A stretch of 64,000 bases of DNA. Origin: Streptomyces fumigatiscleroticus (GTDB lineage: Bacteria > Actinomycetota > Actinomycetes > Streptomycetales > Streptomycetaceae). The notes beneath the pieces were generated by a model. That model had not been told where the DNA came from, searched no databases, and was given only the letters and a program-made list of their open reading frames with translations. Below, in pieces: positions 16,959-24,655 of this stretch. Position 1 is the first letter of the stretch. Each line of letters starts with the position of its first letter. The DNA lies in contig NZ_BMQF01000009.1 in NCBI RefSeq assembly GCF_014647975.1, positions 124,001 to 188,000 of the forward strand. Direction: 5' to 3'. Both the position numbers and the translations under genes were made by a program.

Positions 16959-16975
16959 ATACCCCCCGGGGGTAT
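16959..16975. promoter_or_regulatory. CsoR-like copper operator
   Basis: ATACCCCCCGGGGGTAT is an almost perfect 17-bp palindrome. It matches the G/C-tract operators flanked by ATA/TAT bound by the copper-responsive repressor CsoR. It sits between DUF305 and DUF4396 and would control DUF4396. Confidence 0.7.
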
Positions 16976-17055
16976 TCCGCACAGAGCGCGCTGCCGCGGG
17001 GGCGGAAACCCGCCGGGCTTCCGCCCCACAGGTTCCCGCCCCACAGGGTGGGCGA

Positions 17056-17676
17056 TCAGTCCTCGCCGAGGAGTTCCTTCATCCTGGCGATCTCGGCGGT
17101 CTGGGAGGTGATGATCCGGCCGGCCATCTTCTTGGCCGGTGCGTAGGAGCCGTCGGCCTGTTCGGTCCTGGCCATCTCCACCGCACCTTCGTGGTGCTCG
17201 ATCATCATCTCCGTGAAGGCGGTGTCGAACGCCGTGCCCGACGCCTTCTCCAGCTTCTCCATGTCGTCGCTGGTCATCATGGACCCCATGTCGTGCGTGG
17301 AGTGGTCCATGGCCCCCTCGGAGGGCACGGTCTCACCCCAGGACGTCAGCCACCCGGAGAGCGTCCTGATCTCCGGATCCTGGGCCTTCTTGATGTCCTC
17401 GGCGAGCTTCTTCACCTCGGCCGAGTGCGCCCGGCCGGGGGCCAGACCGGCCATCTCCACGGCCTGGCGGTGGTGGGGGACCATGCCCTGCGCGAAGGCC
17501 ACGTCCGCGGCGTTGTGCCGTCCCTGCGACGCGGAGGCCGAGGAGGTGGACGAGCCGTGGCCGTCATGACCGGCCGGGCTGCCGCCGTCCGAGCCGCAGG
17601 CGGCCAGTACGGCGAGGGCCGCGCCGGCGGTGACGACGGCGGCACCGCGGCGGATGAGGGAACGCTTGGTGTTCAT
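17056..17676 (-). CDS. DUF305 family lipoprotein
   Basis: A 206-residue exported protein of the DUF305 family, a four-helix-bundle ferritin-like fold often found with copper genes. A signal peptide with lipobox LAVLAAC (Cys near residue 27) predicts a lipoprotein. Two family motifs are clear: MVPHHRQAVEMA near residues 65-76 and MMIEHHEGAVEMA near residues 154-166. The segment between them carries extra His and Met residues (DHSTHDMGSMM), suggestive of copper. The ATG at 17676 has a GGGAG site. Confidence 0.85.
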   Translation of the reverse strand: MNTKRSLIRRGAAVVTAGAALAVLAACGSDGGSPAGHDGHGSSTSSASASQGRHNAADVAFAQGMVPHHRQAVEMAGLAPGRAHSAEVKKLAEDIKKAQDPEIRTLSGWLTSWGETVPSEGAMDHSTHDMGSMMTSDDMEKLEKASGTAFDTAFTEMMIEHHEGAVEMARTEQADGSYAPAKKMAGRIITSQTAEIARMKELLGED

Positions 17677-17809
17677 GGAAGTGCAACTCCCTGACGCACA
17701 CCGCAGTACGGCGTGCGGAGTGTGAGTGGATGACAGAGCGGGCGGCAGCGCGGCACCCGGGCGGCCGGAATCTCCGGGCCGGGAACAACGGGGTGCCGTG
17801 CGGGCTGCT

Positions 17810-18211
17810 CTATATCCGCAGGAGTTGCAGTTCGGACAGGTCGGGCGGGGCCCGGCCGCTCCCGGCCGACGCCGGGACGCCGGTCGCGCCCGCGACCGGC
17901 GCGGGCGCACCGGGCAGGGCCGCGGACAGTGCCGGCGGCGCATAGGCGGACACCGTTCCCGCGGCCGCGCACGTCGCGTCGGCGTGCGCGAGATGATCCG
18001 TAGAGCCGTCGGGGTGCGCGCAGGCGTCGCTCATCCGCGCGGCCTCGCCGGAGTGGGCCATCACCATGGTGTGGCCGTTTCCCCGCTGCGGTGCCGCCGC
18101 CGGGCCGGGCGCCAGGCCGTGCATGCCCAGCACGCCGGCCAGCACCGCCATCACCAGCAGCACCAGCGGCCGCCCGGCGGGGCGTCGACGCGGTGCGGTA
18201 CTGGTGGCCAT
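17810..18211 (-). CDS. DUF6153 family protein
   Basis: A 133-residue small protein of the DUF6153 family, regularly found next to DUF305 genes in Streptomyces. One hydrophobic helix near residues 14-34 (LVLLVMAVLAGVLGMHGLA) is followed by a His/Met/Cys-containing extracellular tail (NGHTMVMAHSGEAARMSDAC). A metal-related envelope role is plausible but unproven. The ATG at 18211 has no ribosome binding site. A TACGAT -10 box ends seven bases upstream, so the message is probably leaderless. This argues against the in-frame ATG at 18220. Confidence 0.72.
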   Translation of the reverse strand: MATSTAPRRRPAGRPLVLLVMAVLAGVLGMHGLAPGPAAAPQRGNGHTMVMAHSGEAARMSDACAHPDGSTDHLAHADATCAAAGTVSAYAPPALSAALPGAPAPVAGATGVPASAGSGRAPPDLSELQLLRI

Positions 18212-18218
18212 GGGGCAC

Positions 18219-18224
18219 ATCGTA
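18219..18224 (-). promoter_or_regulatory. -10 box for a leaderless DUF6153 message
   Basis: TACGAT on the minus strand lies exactly seven bases before the ATG at 18211. Confidence 0.5.
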
Positions 18225-18311
18225 CGGGCAGGCGGCCAGGCCGGTCAGGCGCATCCCGCTCGGCTGCGCCGCGGCGATCATCACCCGGGGAGTGATCGAC
18301 GGCGTGATCCC

Positions 18312-18431
18312 TGCGGGAGAGAGTTGCCGTGGCACTACAAGGAGTACGCCGGAGCGGGGCACGGCCTGTTCCTCACACACGCCGAGCAGATCAACCAGGA
18401 CCTGCTCGACTTCATCGGCGACGCCGTGTGA
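18312..18431 (+). pseudogene. C-terminal remnant of an alpha/beta hydrolase
   Basis: About 39 codons ending in a stop read PWHYKEYAGAGHGLFLTHAE, then NQDLLDFIGD. This is the usual C-terminus of arylesterase / non-haem chloroperoxidase-type alpha/beta hydrolases, with the catalytic His in the GHGLF motif. No upstream core domain is present in any frame, so only the tail survives. Confidence 0.6.
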
Positions 18432-18486
18432 GCAGGCGCCGCCACGGGCCCGACGCACCCGCCGGGTGCACCGCCCGGCCGGTGCG

Positions 18487-18972
18487 TCAGACCAGCCAGC
18501 GGCCGTCGCGCATCAGCTCGCGGCCGGGCAGCTCGTCCGCCTCGCGCCAGGCCTGGATCCGGCGCGGCACCATACGGAACCAGCGGTACGGCGTGGTCGG
18601 CGTACGCGGGTCGAAGCCGGTGCGTTCGGCGAACCGGTCGCCCCGCTCCCGCGGCAGCGCGTCGATGTCGAGGACGTCGACATCGGCGTCGATCATGGTG
18701 ACGTCGCGGGTCGGGCCGAGCCCCAGCCGGGCCACCCGGGCGGCGGCCAGGTTCCTGCCGGTGGGGCTGTCCGCCGGGGTGGCCGCCCACAGCGCCTCGC
18801 CGTCCCAGTCGAAGGAGAGCGGCACCAGGTACGGCGCGCCGTCCGCCGAGGCGCTGGCCACCCAGATGTCGACGTCGTGGGCGAGCCGGTGCTCGGTGTC
18901 CTGACGACGGCGAGCGCGGGAACGGGGCTCGGCGCTCAGCGGCCCCGGCTCCTGGGCGGAAGACACGGTCAT
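18487..18972 (-). CDS. pyridoxamine 5'-phosphate oxidase-like (FMN/F420-binding split barrel) protein
   Basis: A 161-residue split-barrel flavoprotein of the PPOX family, likely binding FMN or F420. Visible features are DIWVASASADGAPYLVPLSFDWDG near residues 34-57 and GRNLAAARVARLGLG near residues 71-85, with C-terminal TPYRWFRMVPRRIQAWR. The ATG at 18972 sits nine bases after AGGAG; the GTG at 18978 is too close to it. The promoter block at 19075-19116 is shared with the DUF1801 gene, and the gene is divergent from the LuxR/STAND regulator. Confidence 0.82.
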   Translation of the reverse strand: MTVSSAQEPGPLSAEPRSRARRRQDTEHRLAHDVDIWVASASADGAPYLVPLSFDWDGEALWAATPADSPTGRNLAAARVARLGLGPTRDVTMIDADVDVLDIDALPRERGDRFAERTGFDPRTPTTPYRWFRMVPRRIQAWREADELPGRELMRDGRWLV

Positions 18973-19074
18973 GGTCACTCACTCCTGTCGGTCATGGGTC
19001 GTGAACGGCCCTGCGGGGGAAGGGTTTGCCGGCCCGCCGGACTGATCGCCGCCGTCACAGCCTCCCTCCGCCGG

Positions 19075-19116
19075 GGTACGGGCCGCCTCCGTGTCGGCCA
19101 CGGAAAACGCCACGGA
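19075..19116. promoter_or_regulatory. shared promoter/operator block, copy 1
   Basis: GGTACGGGCCGCC is followed by TCCGTG-N5-CACGGA-N6-CACGGA: an inverted repeat plus a third half-site. The same 42-base block, 36 of 42 identical, occurs at 22584-22625. Copy 1 is about 100 bases before the PPOX-like gene and overlaps the likely -35/-10 region (GATAAT at 19115-19120) of the LuxR/STAND gene. Confidence 0.7.
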
Positions 19117-19126
19117 TAATGAGCCG

Positions 19127-21919
19127 GTGTCCAGTGAAGTGATCTCGGTCCGGGAATCCGAAGTGCTCGCGCTGCTCGGGGAGCACCTCAGCAACGCGGA
19201 GATCGCCGCCCGGTTGGTCCTCTCCGTACGCACCGTCGAATCGCATGTCTCCTCGCTGCTGCGCAAGCTGCGACTGCCGGACCGGCGGGCGCTCGCCCGG
19301 CACGCGGCCGACTCGGAGCGCGCCGAGCGGTCGCGTTCGGCGCCCGCCCTGCCGGCCCCGCTGACGGCGTTCATCGGCAGGGTGCGGGAGCGCGGCGAGC
19401 TGGCCGAGGCGGTGAAGGGCCACCGGCTGGTGACCGTGACCGGCCCCGGCGGGGTGGGCAAGACGCGCCTCGCGCTGGCGGTGGCGGCGGAGCTGGGCGG
19501 CGACTTCACCGACGGGGTGTGGTTCGTGGACCTGGTCCCGGTCGCCGAGCCGGGCCGGGTGGGGGCGGCGGTCGCGGCGGCCGTGGGGGTGGGCGAGCAG
19601 CCCGGGCACGGCATCGACGACGCGGTGCTGGCCGCGCTGGCGGACCACCGGGCGCTGCTGGTGCTGGACAACTGCGAGCAGGTGCGCGACGGGGTGGCGC
19701 CGTTCCTGGAGCGGCTGTTGGCGGCCTGCCCGCGGCTGCGGGTGCTGGTGACGAGCCGGGCCAGGCTGATGGTGCCGTTCGAGCGGGTCTTCCCGGTTCC
19801 GCCGCTGTCGCGGGAGGGCGGCGACGAGTCGGACGCGGTGGCCCTGTTCATGGACCGGGCGGCGGCGGTCGGCCGGCCCCTGGGGCCGGCGGTGAGCGAG
19901 GGGGTCGTGGCCGTCTGCGAACGGCTCGGCGGCATGGCGCTGGCGATCGAACTGGCGGCGGCGCGCTGGTCCACGCTCGGCCTGGACGGCCTGGCGGCCG
20001 GCCTCTCCGACCAACTGAGGATCCTCACGGGCGGATCCCGCGCCGACGACCGGCACCGTTCGGTGCGGGCGGTGCTGGACTGGAGCCATGATCTGCTGGA
20101 GCCCGCAGACCAGGCACTGCTGCGCCGGACATCGGTGTTCGTCGCGCCGTTCACCGCCGAGGCGGCCGCCGGGGTCGCCGGGTTCGCCCCGCTGGATCCG
20201 GCCGCGGTCGTCGACGGGCTGGGCAGGCTCGCCGAGCAGAGCCTGCTCGCCGTGACACCGTCCGCGACCGGCACCCGCTACCACGCGCTGGAGACCATCC
20301 GCCAGTACGGGACGGAGCGGCTCACCGAGGCCGACGAGCTGACCGAGGTGCGCACCCGCCACCTGGACTGGTGCGTCACCGGCGCGACCGCCCTCGCGGA
20401 GTTCTCGGGCGCGGACTGGCGCGCCCGGTTCGACACCCTGGCGGACGATCTCCGGGCCGCCCTCACCTGGGCCGCCGGCCGGCCGGAGCGGCGCGCGGAC
20501 GCCTGCCGTCTCGCCCTGCTGCTGGCCGAGCTGGCCTTCACCCGCAACCTGCTCGGCGAGTCCCAGCAGCGCTACGAGCAGGCCGCCCGGCTCACCGGCG
20601 ACGCCGCCGGTGCCGCGGAACTGCGCCAGGCGGCCGCGGTGGCCGGGTGCCGCAGGCTCGGCGACGACATGTTCCGGCTGCACCGTGCCGCCGGAGAGGC
20701 CGCCCGCCGGGCCGGGGACGACATCGGTGCCGCCCGCGACCTGGCGGCGGCCGCCACCGTCGCGTACCGCTTCTCCACCTCGTTCACACGGATACCCCCG
20801 GTCGACGAGGTGACGGCGTTGCTCGTGGAGGCGCGGAAGCTGTCCGGCGACGACCCGGCCGCCGTGGCGGCCGTGGCGCTGGCCGAGGCGGCGGTGGTCG
20901 CGGACGCGTTCGGCGCGCTCCAGGGGGACACGGACAACTCCGCGCAGGAGACGGTGGCCCGCGCCGAACAGGCCGTCGAGCTCGCCCGGGGCGCGGGCGA
21001 CCCGGTGGCGGAGTCCGCCGCCCTCGACGCGCTCTCCGGCGCCTGGAGCTGGGCCGGTGATCCCTTCGCCGCCGCGGCCGCCGCCCGGCGCCGGATCGAC
21101 GTCCTGGCCTCCGTGGCGCCCACTCCCGCCGGTGCGCACGAGTTGACCGACGCCCTCGCCATGGCCGCCGGGACCGCCCTCGGGGTGGGCGGGCTGGTGG
21201 AGGCCCGGCGGTGGGGCGGGCAGCTCGCCGGTCACCCGCTGCTGGCCGAGGCGGGCCATCACGCCACGGCCTGGCTCCTGACCGCGGACGCTTTCGCCGG
21301 CCGGGCCGGTGACGTGCTCACCCGCAGCGTGCGGTTCCTCGACGCGTGGGAGCAGAGCGGCCGCGGGCGGTCGCTCTCCCTCGGCGCCGCGGCCGCGTCG
21401 GTGGCCATGATCCATGGTCTGCGCGGTGACCACGACGCCCGGGCGGCCTGGCTGGCGATCGTCGACCGGGCGGGCACGGTACCGGAGCACCGGCATGGCT
21501 TCGGCGCGGTCCTCGACGCCATGGTCCTGCTTCACCACGGGGACGTGGACGCGGCGCTGGAGCGGGTCGCGCCGGAACCGGACCAGGTGTGGAAGTGGGT
21601 GTGCTGGATCTGGCTGCACTGGTACGTGGCGCTGCGGGCGGAGACGGCGGTGCTCGCCGGGCACCCGGACGCCCGGGCCCGGATCGACGCCGCCCGGACC
21701 GTGGTCGCCGGCAATCCGGTCGCCACCGCCCAGGTCGACCGGGCTCAGGCACTGCTCGACGGCGACCTGCCGGGGCAACTCGCCGCCGCGGCGGCGTTCG
21801 ACGCGGCCGGCTGCCCCTACCAGTCGGCGCGCACGCTGCTGCTGGCCGGGGGCGAGCACGCCGACGCCGGCACGGCGGCGCTGGCCGGTCTCGGCCTGAC
21901 GCCCGAGACCGTCCGGTAG
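19127..21919 (+). CDS. LuxR-HTH / STAND ATPase transcriptional regulator
   Basis: A large regulator of about 930 residues. A LuxR-type helix-turn-helix is at the N-terminus (NAEIAARLVLSVRTVESHV near residues 22-40). Next comes a STAND/NB-ARC-type ATPase with Walker A GPGGVGKTRLALA near residues 105-117 and Walker B LLVLDNCEQ near residues 184-192. The remaining ~550 residues are helical TPR-like repeats. N-terminal placement of the HTH is unusual for LAL-type regulators, where it is C-terminal. The GTG at 19127 follows a GATAAT -10 by six bases, suggesting a leaderless message. A GTG at 19091 is an alternative. The block at 19075-19116 implies self-control and control of PPOX and DUF1801. Confidence 0.85.
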   Translation: MSSEVISVRESEVLALLGEHLSNAEIAARLVLSVRTVESHVSSLLRKLRLPDRRALARHAADSERAERSRSAPALPAPLTAFIGRVRERGELAEAVKGHRLVTVTGPGGVGKTRLALAVAAELGGDFTDGVWFVDLVPVAEPGRVGAAVAAAVGVGEQPGHGIDDAVLAALADHRALLVLDNCEQVRDGVAPFLERLLAACPRLRVLVTSRARLMVPFERVFPVPPLSREGGDESDAVALFMDRAAAVGRPLGPAVSEGVVAVCERLGGMALAIELAAARWSTLGLDGLAAGLSDQLRILTGGSRADDRHRSVRAVLDWSHDLLEPADQALLRRTSVFVAPFTAEAAAGVAGFAPLDPAAVVDGLGRLAEQSLLAVTPSATGTRYHALETIRQYGTERLTEADELTEVRTRHLDWCVTGATALAEFSGADWRARFDTLADDLRAALTWAAGRPERRADACRLALLLAELAFTRNLLGESQQRYEQAARLTGDAAGAAELRQAAAVAGCRRLGDDMFRLHRAAGEAARRAGDDIGAARDLAAAATVAYRFSTSFTRIPPVDEVTALLVEARKLSGDDPAAVAAVALAEAAVVADAFGALQGDTDNSAQETVARAEQAVELARGAGDPVAESAALDALSGAWSWAGDPFAAAAAARRRIDVLASVAPTPAGAHELTDALAMAAGTALGVGGLVEARRWGGQLAGHPLLAEAGHHATAWLLTADAFAGRAGDVLTRSVRFLDAWEQSGRGRSLSLGAAAASVAMIHGLRGDHDARAAWLAIVDRAGTVPEHRHGFGAVLDAMVLLHHGDVDAALERVAPEPDQVWKWVCWIWLHWYVALRAETAVLAGHPDARARIDAARTVVAGNPVATAQVDRAQALLDGDLPGQLAAAAAFDAAGCPYQSARTLLLAGGEHADAGTAALAGLGLTPETVR

Positions 21920-21947
21920 CCGCAGCCGCCCGCGAGGCGCCCGGTAC

Positions 21948-22002
21948 GGCGGGCAGCGCGCGGCGGGGGAGCCGGCGGGTCCGTTCCCGCCCGCTGCCCG
22001 CC
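21948..22002. terminator. bidirectional terminator between convergent genes
   Basis: An 11-bp perfect stem (21948-21958 with 21992-22002) encloses a shorter inner hairpin. It lies between the plus-strand LuxR/STAND stop and the minus-strand DUF1801 stop. Confidence 0.6.
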
Positions 22003-22045
22003 CGCCGCCCCGGGCGCGCCCCGCGTGTTCACCGGGCGTGCGTCC

Positions 22046-22498
22046 TCAGCCGACCGCCTGCTTCACCAGCGCGGCGATCCGCGCCTCCACCTCGGCCGTC
22101 ACCTCGGTCAGGGCGTAGGCGGTCGGCCACATCGGACCCTCGTCCAGCCGCGCCGGGTCGTTGAAACCGAGCGTGGCGTAGCGTGCCTTGAACTTCGCCG
22201 CGCTCTGGAAGAAGCAGACGACCTTGCCGTCCAGCGCGTAGGCGGGCATGCCGTACCAGAGCTTCGGCGCCAGGGCCGGGGCGTTCGCCGTGATGACGGC
22301 ATGCACGCGCTCGGCCATGATCCGGTCGGAGTCCTGCATCTCGGCGATCTTCGCGAGCACGTCCCGCTCCGCCTCCGCCGCCTTGTCCGCCCGCGAGCCG
22401 CGGCGCGCCGCCTTCTTCTGCTCCTGGGCGTGCTCCTTCATCGCGGCCCGCTCCTCGGCGGTGAAACCCTCGTACGTGCTGCTTGTGGTGCTGGACAT
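22046..22498 (-). CDS. DUF1801 / YdhG-like protein
   Basis: A 150-residue protein of the DUF1801 (YdhG/YjbR-related, iron-chaperone-like) family. The core carries KLWYGMPAYALDGKVVCFFQ near residues 79-98 and FKARYATLGFNDPARLD near residues 103-119. A Lys/Ala-rich coiled N-terminal extension (residues 10-50) precedes it. The ATG at 22498 has a GGGAG site. The shared promoter block 2 lies about 90 bases upstream, linking it to the LuxR/STAND regulator. Confidence 0.82.
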   Translation of the reverse strand: MSSTTSSTYEGFTAEERAAMKEHAQEQKKAARRGSRADKAAEAERDVLAKIAEMQDSDRIMAERVHAVITANAPALAPKLWYGMPAYALDGKVVCFFQSAAKFKARYATLGFNDPARLDEGPMWPTAYALTEVTAEVEARIAALVKQAVG

Positions 22499-22805
22499 GA
22501 GCGCTCCCGCGGTCGTGGGTGGTGACTGGGCCGGCCGGCGGTCCGGCCGGCCCTTCGTTGTGATCACAGTCTCTCCCGGCCGCGGTACGGGCCGCCTCCG
22601 TGCCCACCACGGAATCCACCACGGAGCACTGTGCGGGGAACCGGCTCCGTGGCAGGGCCCGGCACGGCCCGCATGACGTCAGCGGCGCGTCGCCCAGCCG
22701 GAGGAGGTGGCTCCCGCCCACGTCCGTCCGGCCTCCGACGCGGACTCCAGCCCCACGGTCGGCGAGATCGTCGCCGTCACGGGTGGCCCGACCGGCACCC
22801 GCCGA
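22499..22805. other. intergenic region carrying promoter block 2
   Basis: No convincing gene is seen in these 307 bases. They hold the promoter block at 22584-22625 and the leader of the DUF1801 gene. The rest (22630-22805) shows no clear structure. Confidence 0.5.
22584..22625. promoter_or_regulatory. shared promoter/operator block, copy 2
   Basis: Contains the same 19 bases as copy 1 (GGTACGGGCCGCCTCCGTG) and the same TCCGTG-N5-CACGGA-N6-CACGGA half-site spacing. Only 6 of 42 positions differ and five of those lie in the spacers. It is placed 86 bases before the DUF1801 start, similar to the 103 bases before PPOX. Confidence 0.7.
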
Positions 22806-23831
22806 TCACGCCGTCCTCGCCTCCCCCCGGCCGGACCAGCCGTCGAACACCGCGGCGAGCGGCGTCGCGACCTCCCGTTCCAGCCAGGCACGGCGCTCGG
22901 CGCCGAACCGCCGGGGCACCGCCTCCACCCACATGATCAGGTAGAGATAGGCCCGGTAGAGGGCCAGGCGCGTGCGGGCGGAGGTGTCGAAGACCGCCGT
23001 ACCGCCCGCCTCCCGGTAGCCGTCGAGGAAGGCCCGGTCATCCTCGATGTCGTCGAAGAGGGCCAGCGAGACGAACTCCGCCAGGGGGTCGCCCCAGAAG
23101 GCCCGTTCGGCGTCGATCAGCGCTCCGATCCGCGGGCCGTCCGGCCCCTGGTCGACGAGGATGTTGCCGTCCCAGAGGTCGAAGTGGACCAGCCGGGGGA
23201 CTCTCACCTCGTCGAGCACCGGGCTCTGCGCGGCGAACAGTGCGCGGACGTCGTCCGCCGGCCGGGGCAGACGGACGCCGAACCGGCGGGCGTCGTCCAG
23301 GATCGCGTCCACCATGTCGAGGAACGCCGCACGCCAGGTCGCCCGCAGGGGACCCACGGAACGCGCGGGATACCCGAATCCCTCGTCGCCGGTGATGGTG
23401 TGCAGGGCGGCCACATGGCGGCCGAGCGCCGTGCGCAGCCGGGCACGTGTGCCGGCGTCCATCGTGTCCGGCAGCTGTGACCAGGGTGTGCCGGGGCACT
23501 CCGACATGACGAGGTGATCCCCGAGGGCCGCGCCGTCCCCGGAGTGGGAGGCCAGCACCTCGGGGAGCGGCACCCGTGTCGCCGCACGCGCCGCCCGGTA
23601 GTACGAGGCCTCGGTGCCGAGGATGCCCCGCTCGTGGCGGAGCACGGGTACGGCCGGACCGGGCGGCAGTTTGACCACGAGCCCCGTGCCGTCGCCCCGC
23701 TCCACGCGGAAGACCGTGTTGAAGGTGCCGCCGTCGAGCTCCCGGCACTCCGCCACCTCGTCCCACGTCACTCCGGCGGACGCCAACGCCGCGGTCAGAC
23801 GGTCATGTTGACGCTCGTCGTCGAACTCCAT
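22806..23831 (-). CDS. phosphotransferase (APH/choline kinase-like)
   Basis: A 341-residue kinase-fold phosphotransferase of the APH family. An N-lobe GTFNTVFRVE near residues 35-44 and the Lys of VVKLPPG precede the catalytic loop HFDLWDGNILVD near residues 223-234 and the metal-binding LIDAERAFWGDP near residues 248-259. The family phosphorylates aminoglycosides, choline, homoserine or other alcohols; the substrate cannot be read from this sequence. The ATG at 23831 has GGAGGA upstream. Two small genes (this and TetR) lie on the same strand, separated by 69 bases. Confidence 0.83.
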   Translation of the reverse strand: MEFDDERQHDRLTAALASAGVTWDEVAECRELDGGTFNTVFRVERGDGTGLVVKLPPGPAVPVLRHERGILGTEASYYRAARAATRVPLPEVLASHSGDGAALGDHLVMSECPGTPWSQLPDTMDAGTRARLRTALGRHVAALHTITGDEGFGYPARSVGPLRATWRAAFLDMVDAILDDARRFGVRLPRPADDVRALFAAQSPVLDEVRVPRLVHFDLWDGNILVDQGPDGPRIGALIDAERAFWGDPLAEFVSLALFDDIEDDRAFLDGYREAGGTAVFDTSARTRLALYRAYLYLIMWVEAVPRRFGAERRAWLEREVATPLAAVFDGWSGRGEARTA

Positions 23832-23900
23832 GCGGATCGTCCTCCCGGTCGATCGTCTCCGCTGTCACCCGGGCAAGTCTGCGACGGGCCGGTGCCCGTC

Positions 23901-24545
23901 TCACCCCGGCACCGGCCGGCTCCGGGTCCGGTTCATCTCCCGCAGCGTGCCGCTCAGCTGGTCGGCGGTGAGGGGCGGTGCGGGCAGATCACGGGCGGCC
24001 TCCGGGCGCAGGCCGTCCACGAGCAGGGCCAGCGGACGCCGCCAGGCACCGGGCGCGGCGGTCTCCAGCGCGGGCACGGCGCGGCCGAGCGCGGCGAGGG
24101 CGAACAGCAGGTCCTCGGTGCCGACGTCGGTGCGTACCGTCCCCTGCCGCCGGCAGCGGCCGAGCAGGCCCGCGAGGGTCTCCGCGTTGTGCGGGTGCAG
24201 CGTCTCCAGGCTGGGCACGCCCTGAAGTCCCGTGGTCATCAGGTCGTTGGCGCCGCGGTCGCCGGCCAGCACGGTGAAGACCGCCTCCAGGTACGCGTTC
24301 AGCCCGGCCCAGGGATCGGCGGCGCGTCGCGCCTCCTCGCCGGCCTGCCGTACGCGGTCCAGGGTCTCGTGAAAGACCGCTTCGACGAGTGCGGCACGGT
24401 CCGGGAAGCGGCGGTAGAGCGTGGCGTTGCCGACGCCGGCGCGGCGGGCGATGACGTCGAGCGGCGCCTCGACGCCCTGCTCCGCGTAGACCTCGCGGGC
24501 GGCCGCCAGCACGCGTTCCCGGTTGCGTTGTGCGTCCTTTCTCAC
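23901..24545 (-). CDS. TetR family transcriptional regulator
   Basis: A 214-residue TetR repressor with its HTH near residues 30-55 (LDVIARRAGVGNATLYRRFP) and a C-domain of the type with LLGRCRRQGTVRTDV near residues 150-164. The GTG at 24545 lies seven bases after a TACGGT box (complement of 24553-24558) and lacks a ribosome binding site, so it is probably leaderless. The GTG at 24554 overlaps that box. It is divergent from a P450 gene that it likely controls. Confidence 0.83.
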   Translation of the reverse strand: MRKDAQRNRERVLAAAREVYAEQGVEAPLDVIARRAGVGNATLYRRFPDRAALVEAVFHETLDRVRQAGEEARRAADPWAGLNAYLEAVFTVLAGDRGANDLMTTGLQGVPSLETLHPHNAETLAGLLGRCRRQGTVRTDVGTEDLLFALAALGRAVPALETAAPGAWRRPLALLVDGLRPEAARDLPAPPLTADQLSGTLREMNRTRSRPVPG

Positions 24546-24655
24546 GACCCGCACCGTACCCGATCCGTGGACAGCTCCCCGCTTCGTGTTACGGTCACTC
24601 CCGCCGGAAAGCGGGGAGCCCTCCCCACTTTCGTCCGTCCGTCCGGGAGCCGCCG

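Noticed and set aside
17726..18295. Plus-strand frame antisense to DUF6153
   Set aside because: Arg/Gly-rich shadow with no motif; the minus frame fits DUF6153.
19055..21859. Minus-strand open frame of over 900 codons across the LuxR/STAND gene
   Set aside because: Composition is Arg/Gly/Gln-rich without motifs, whereas the plus frame has HTH, Walker A and Walker B.
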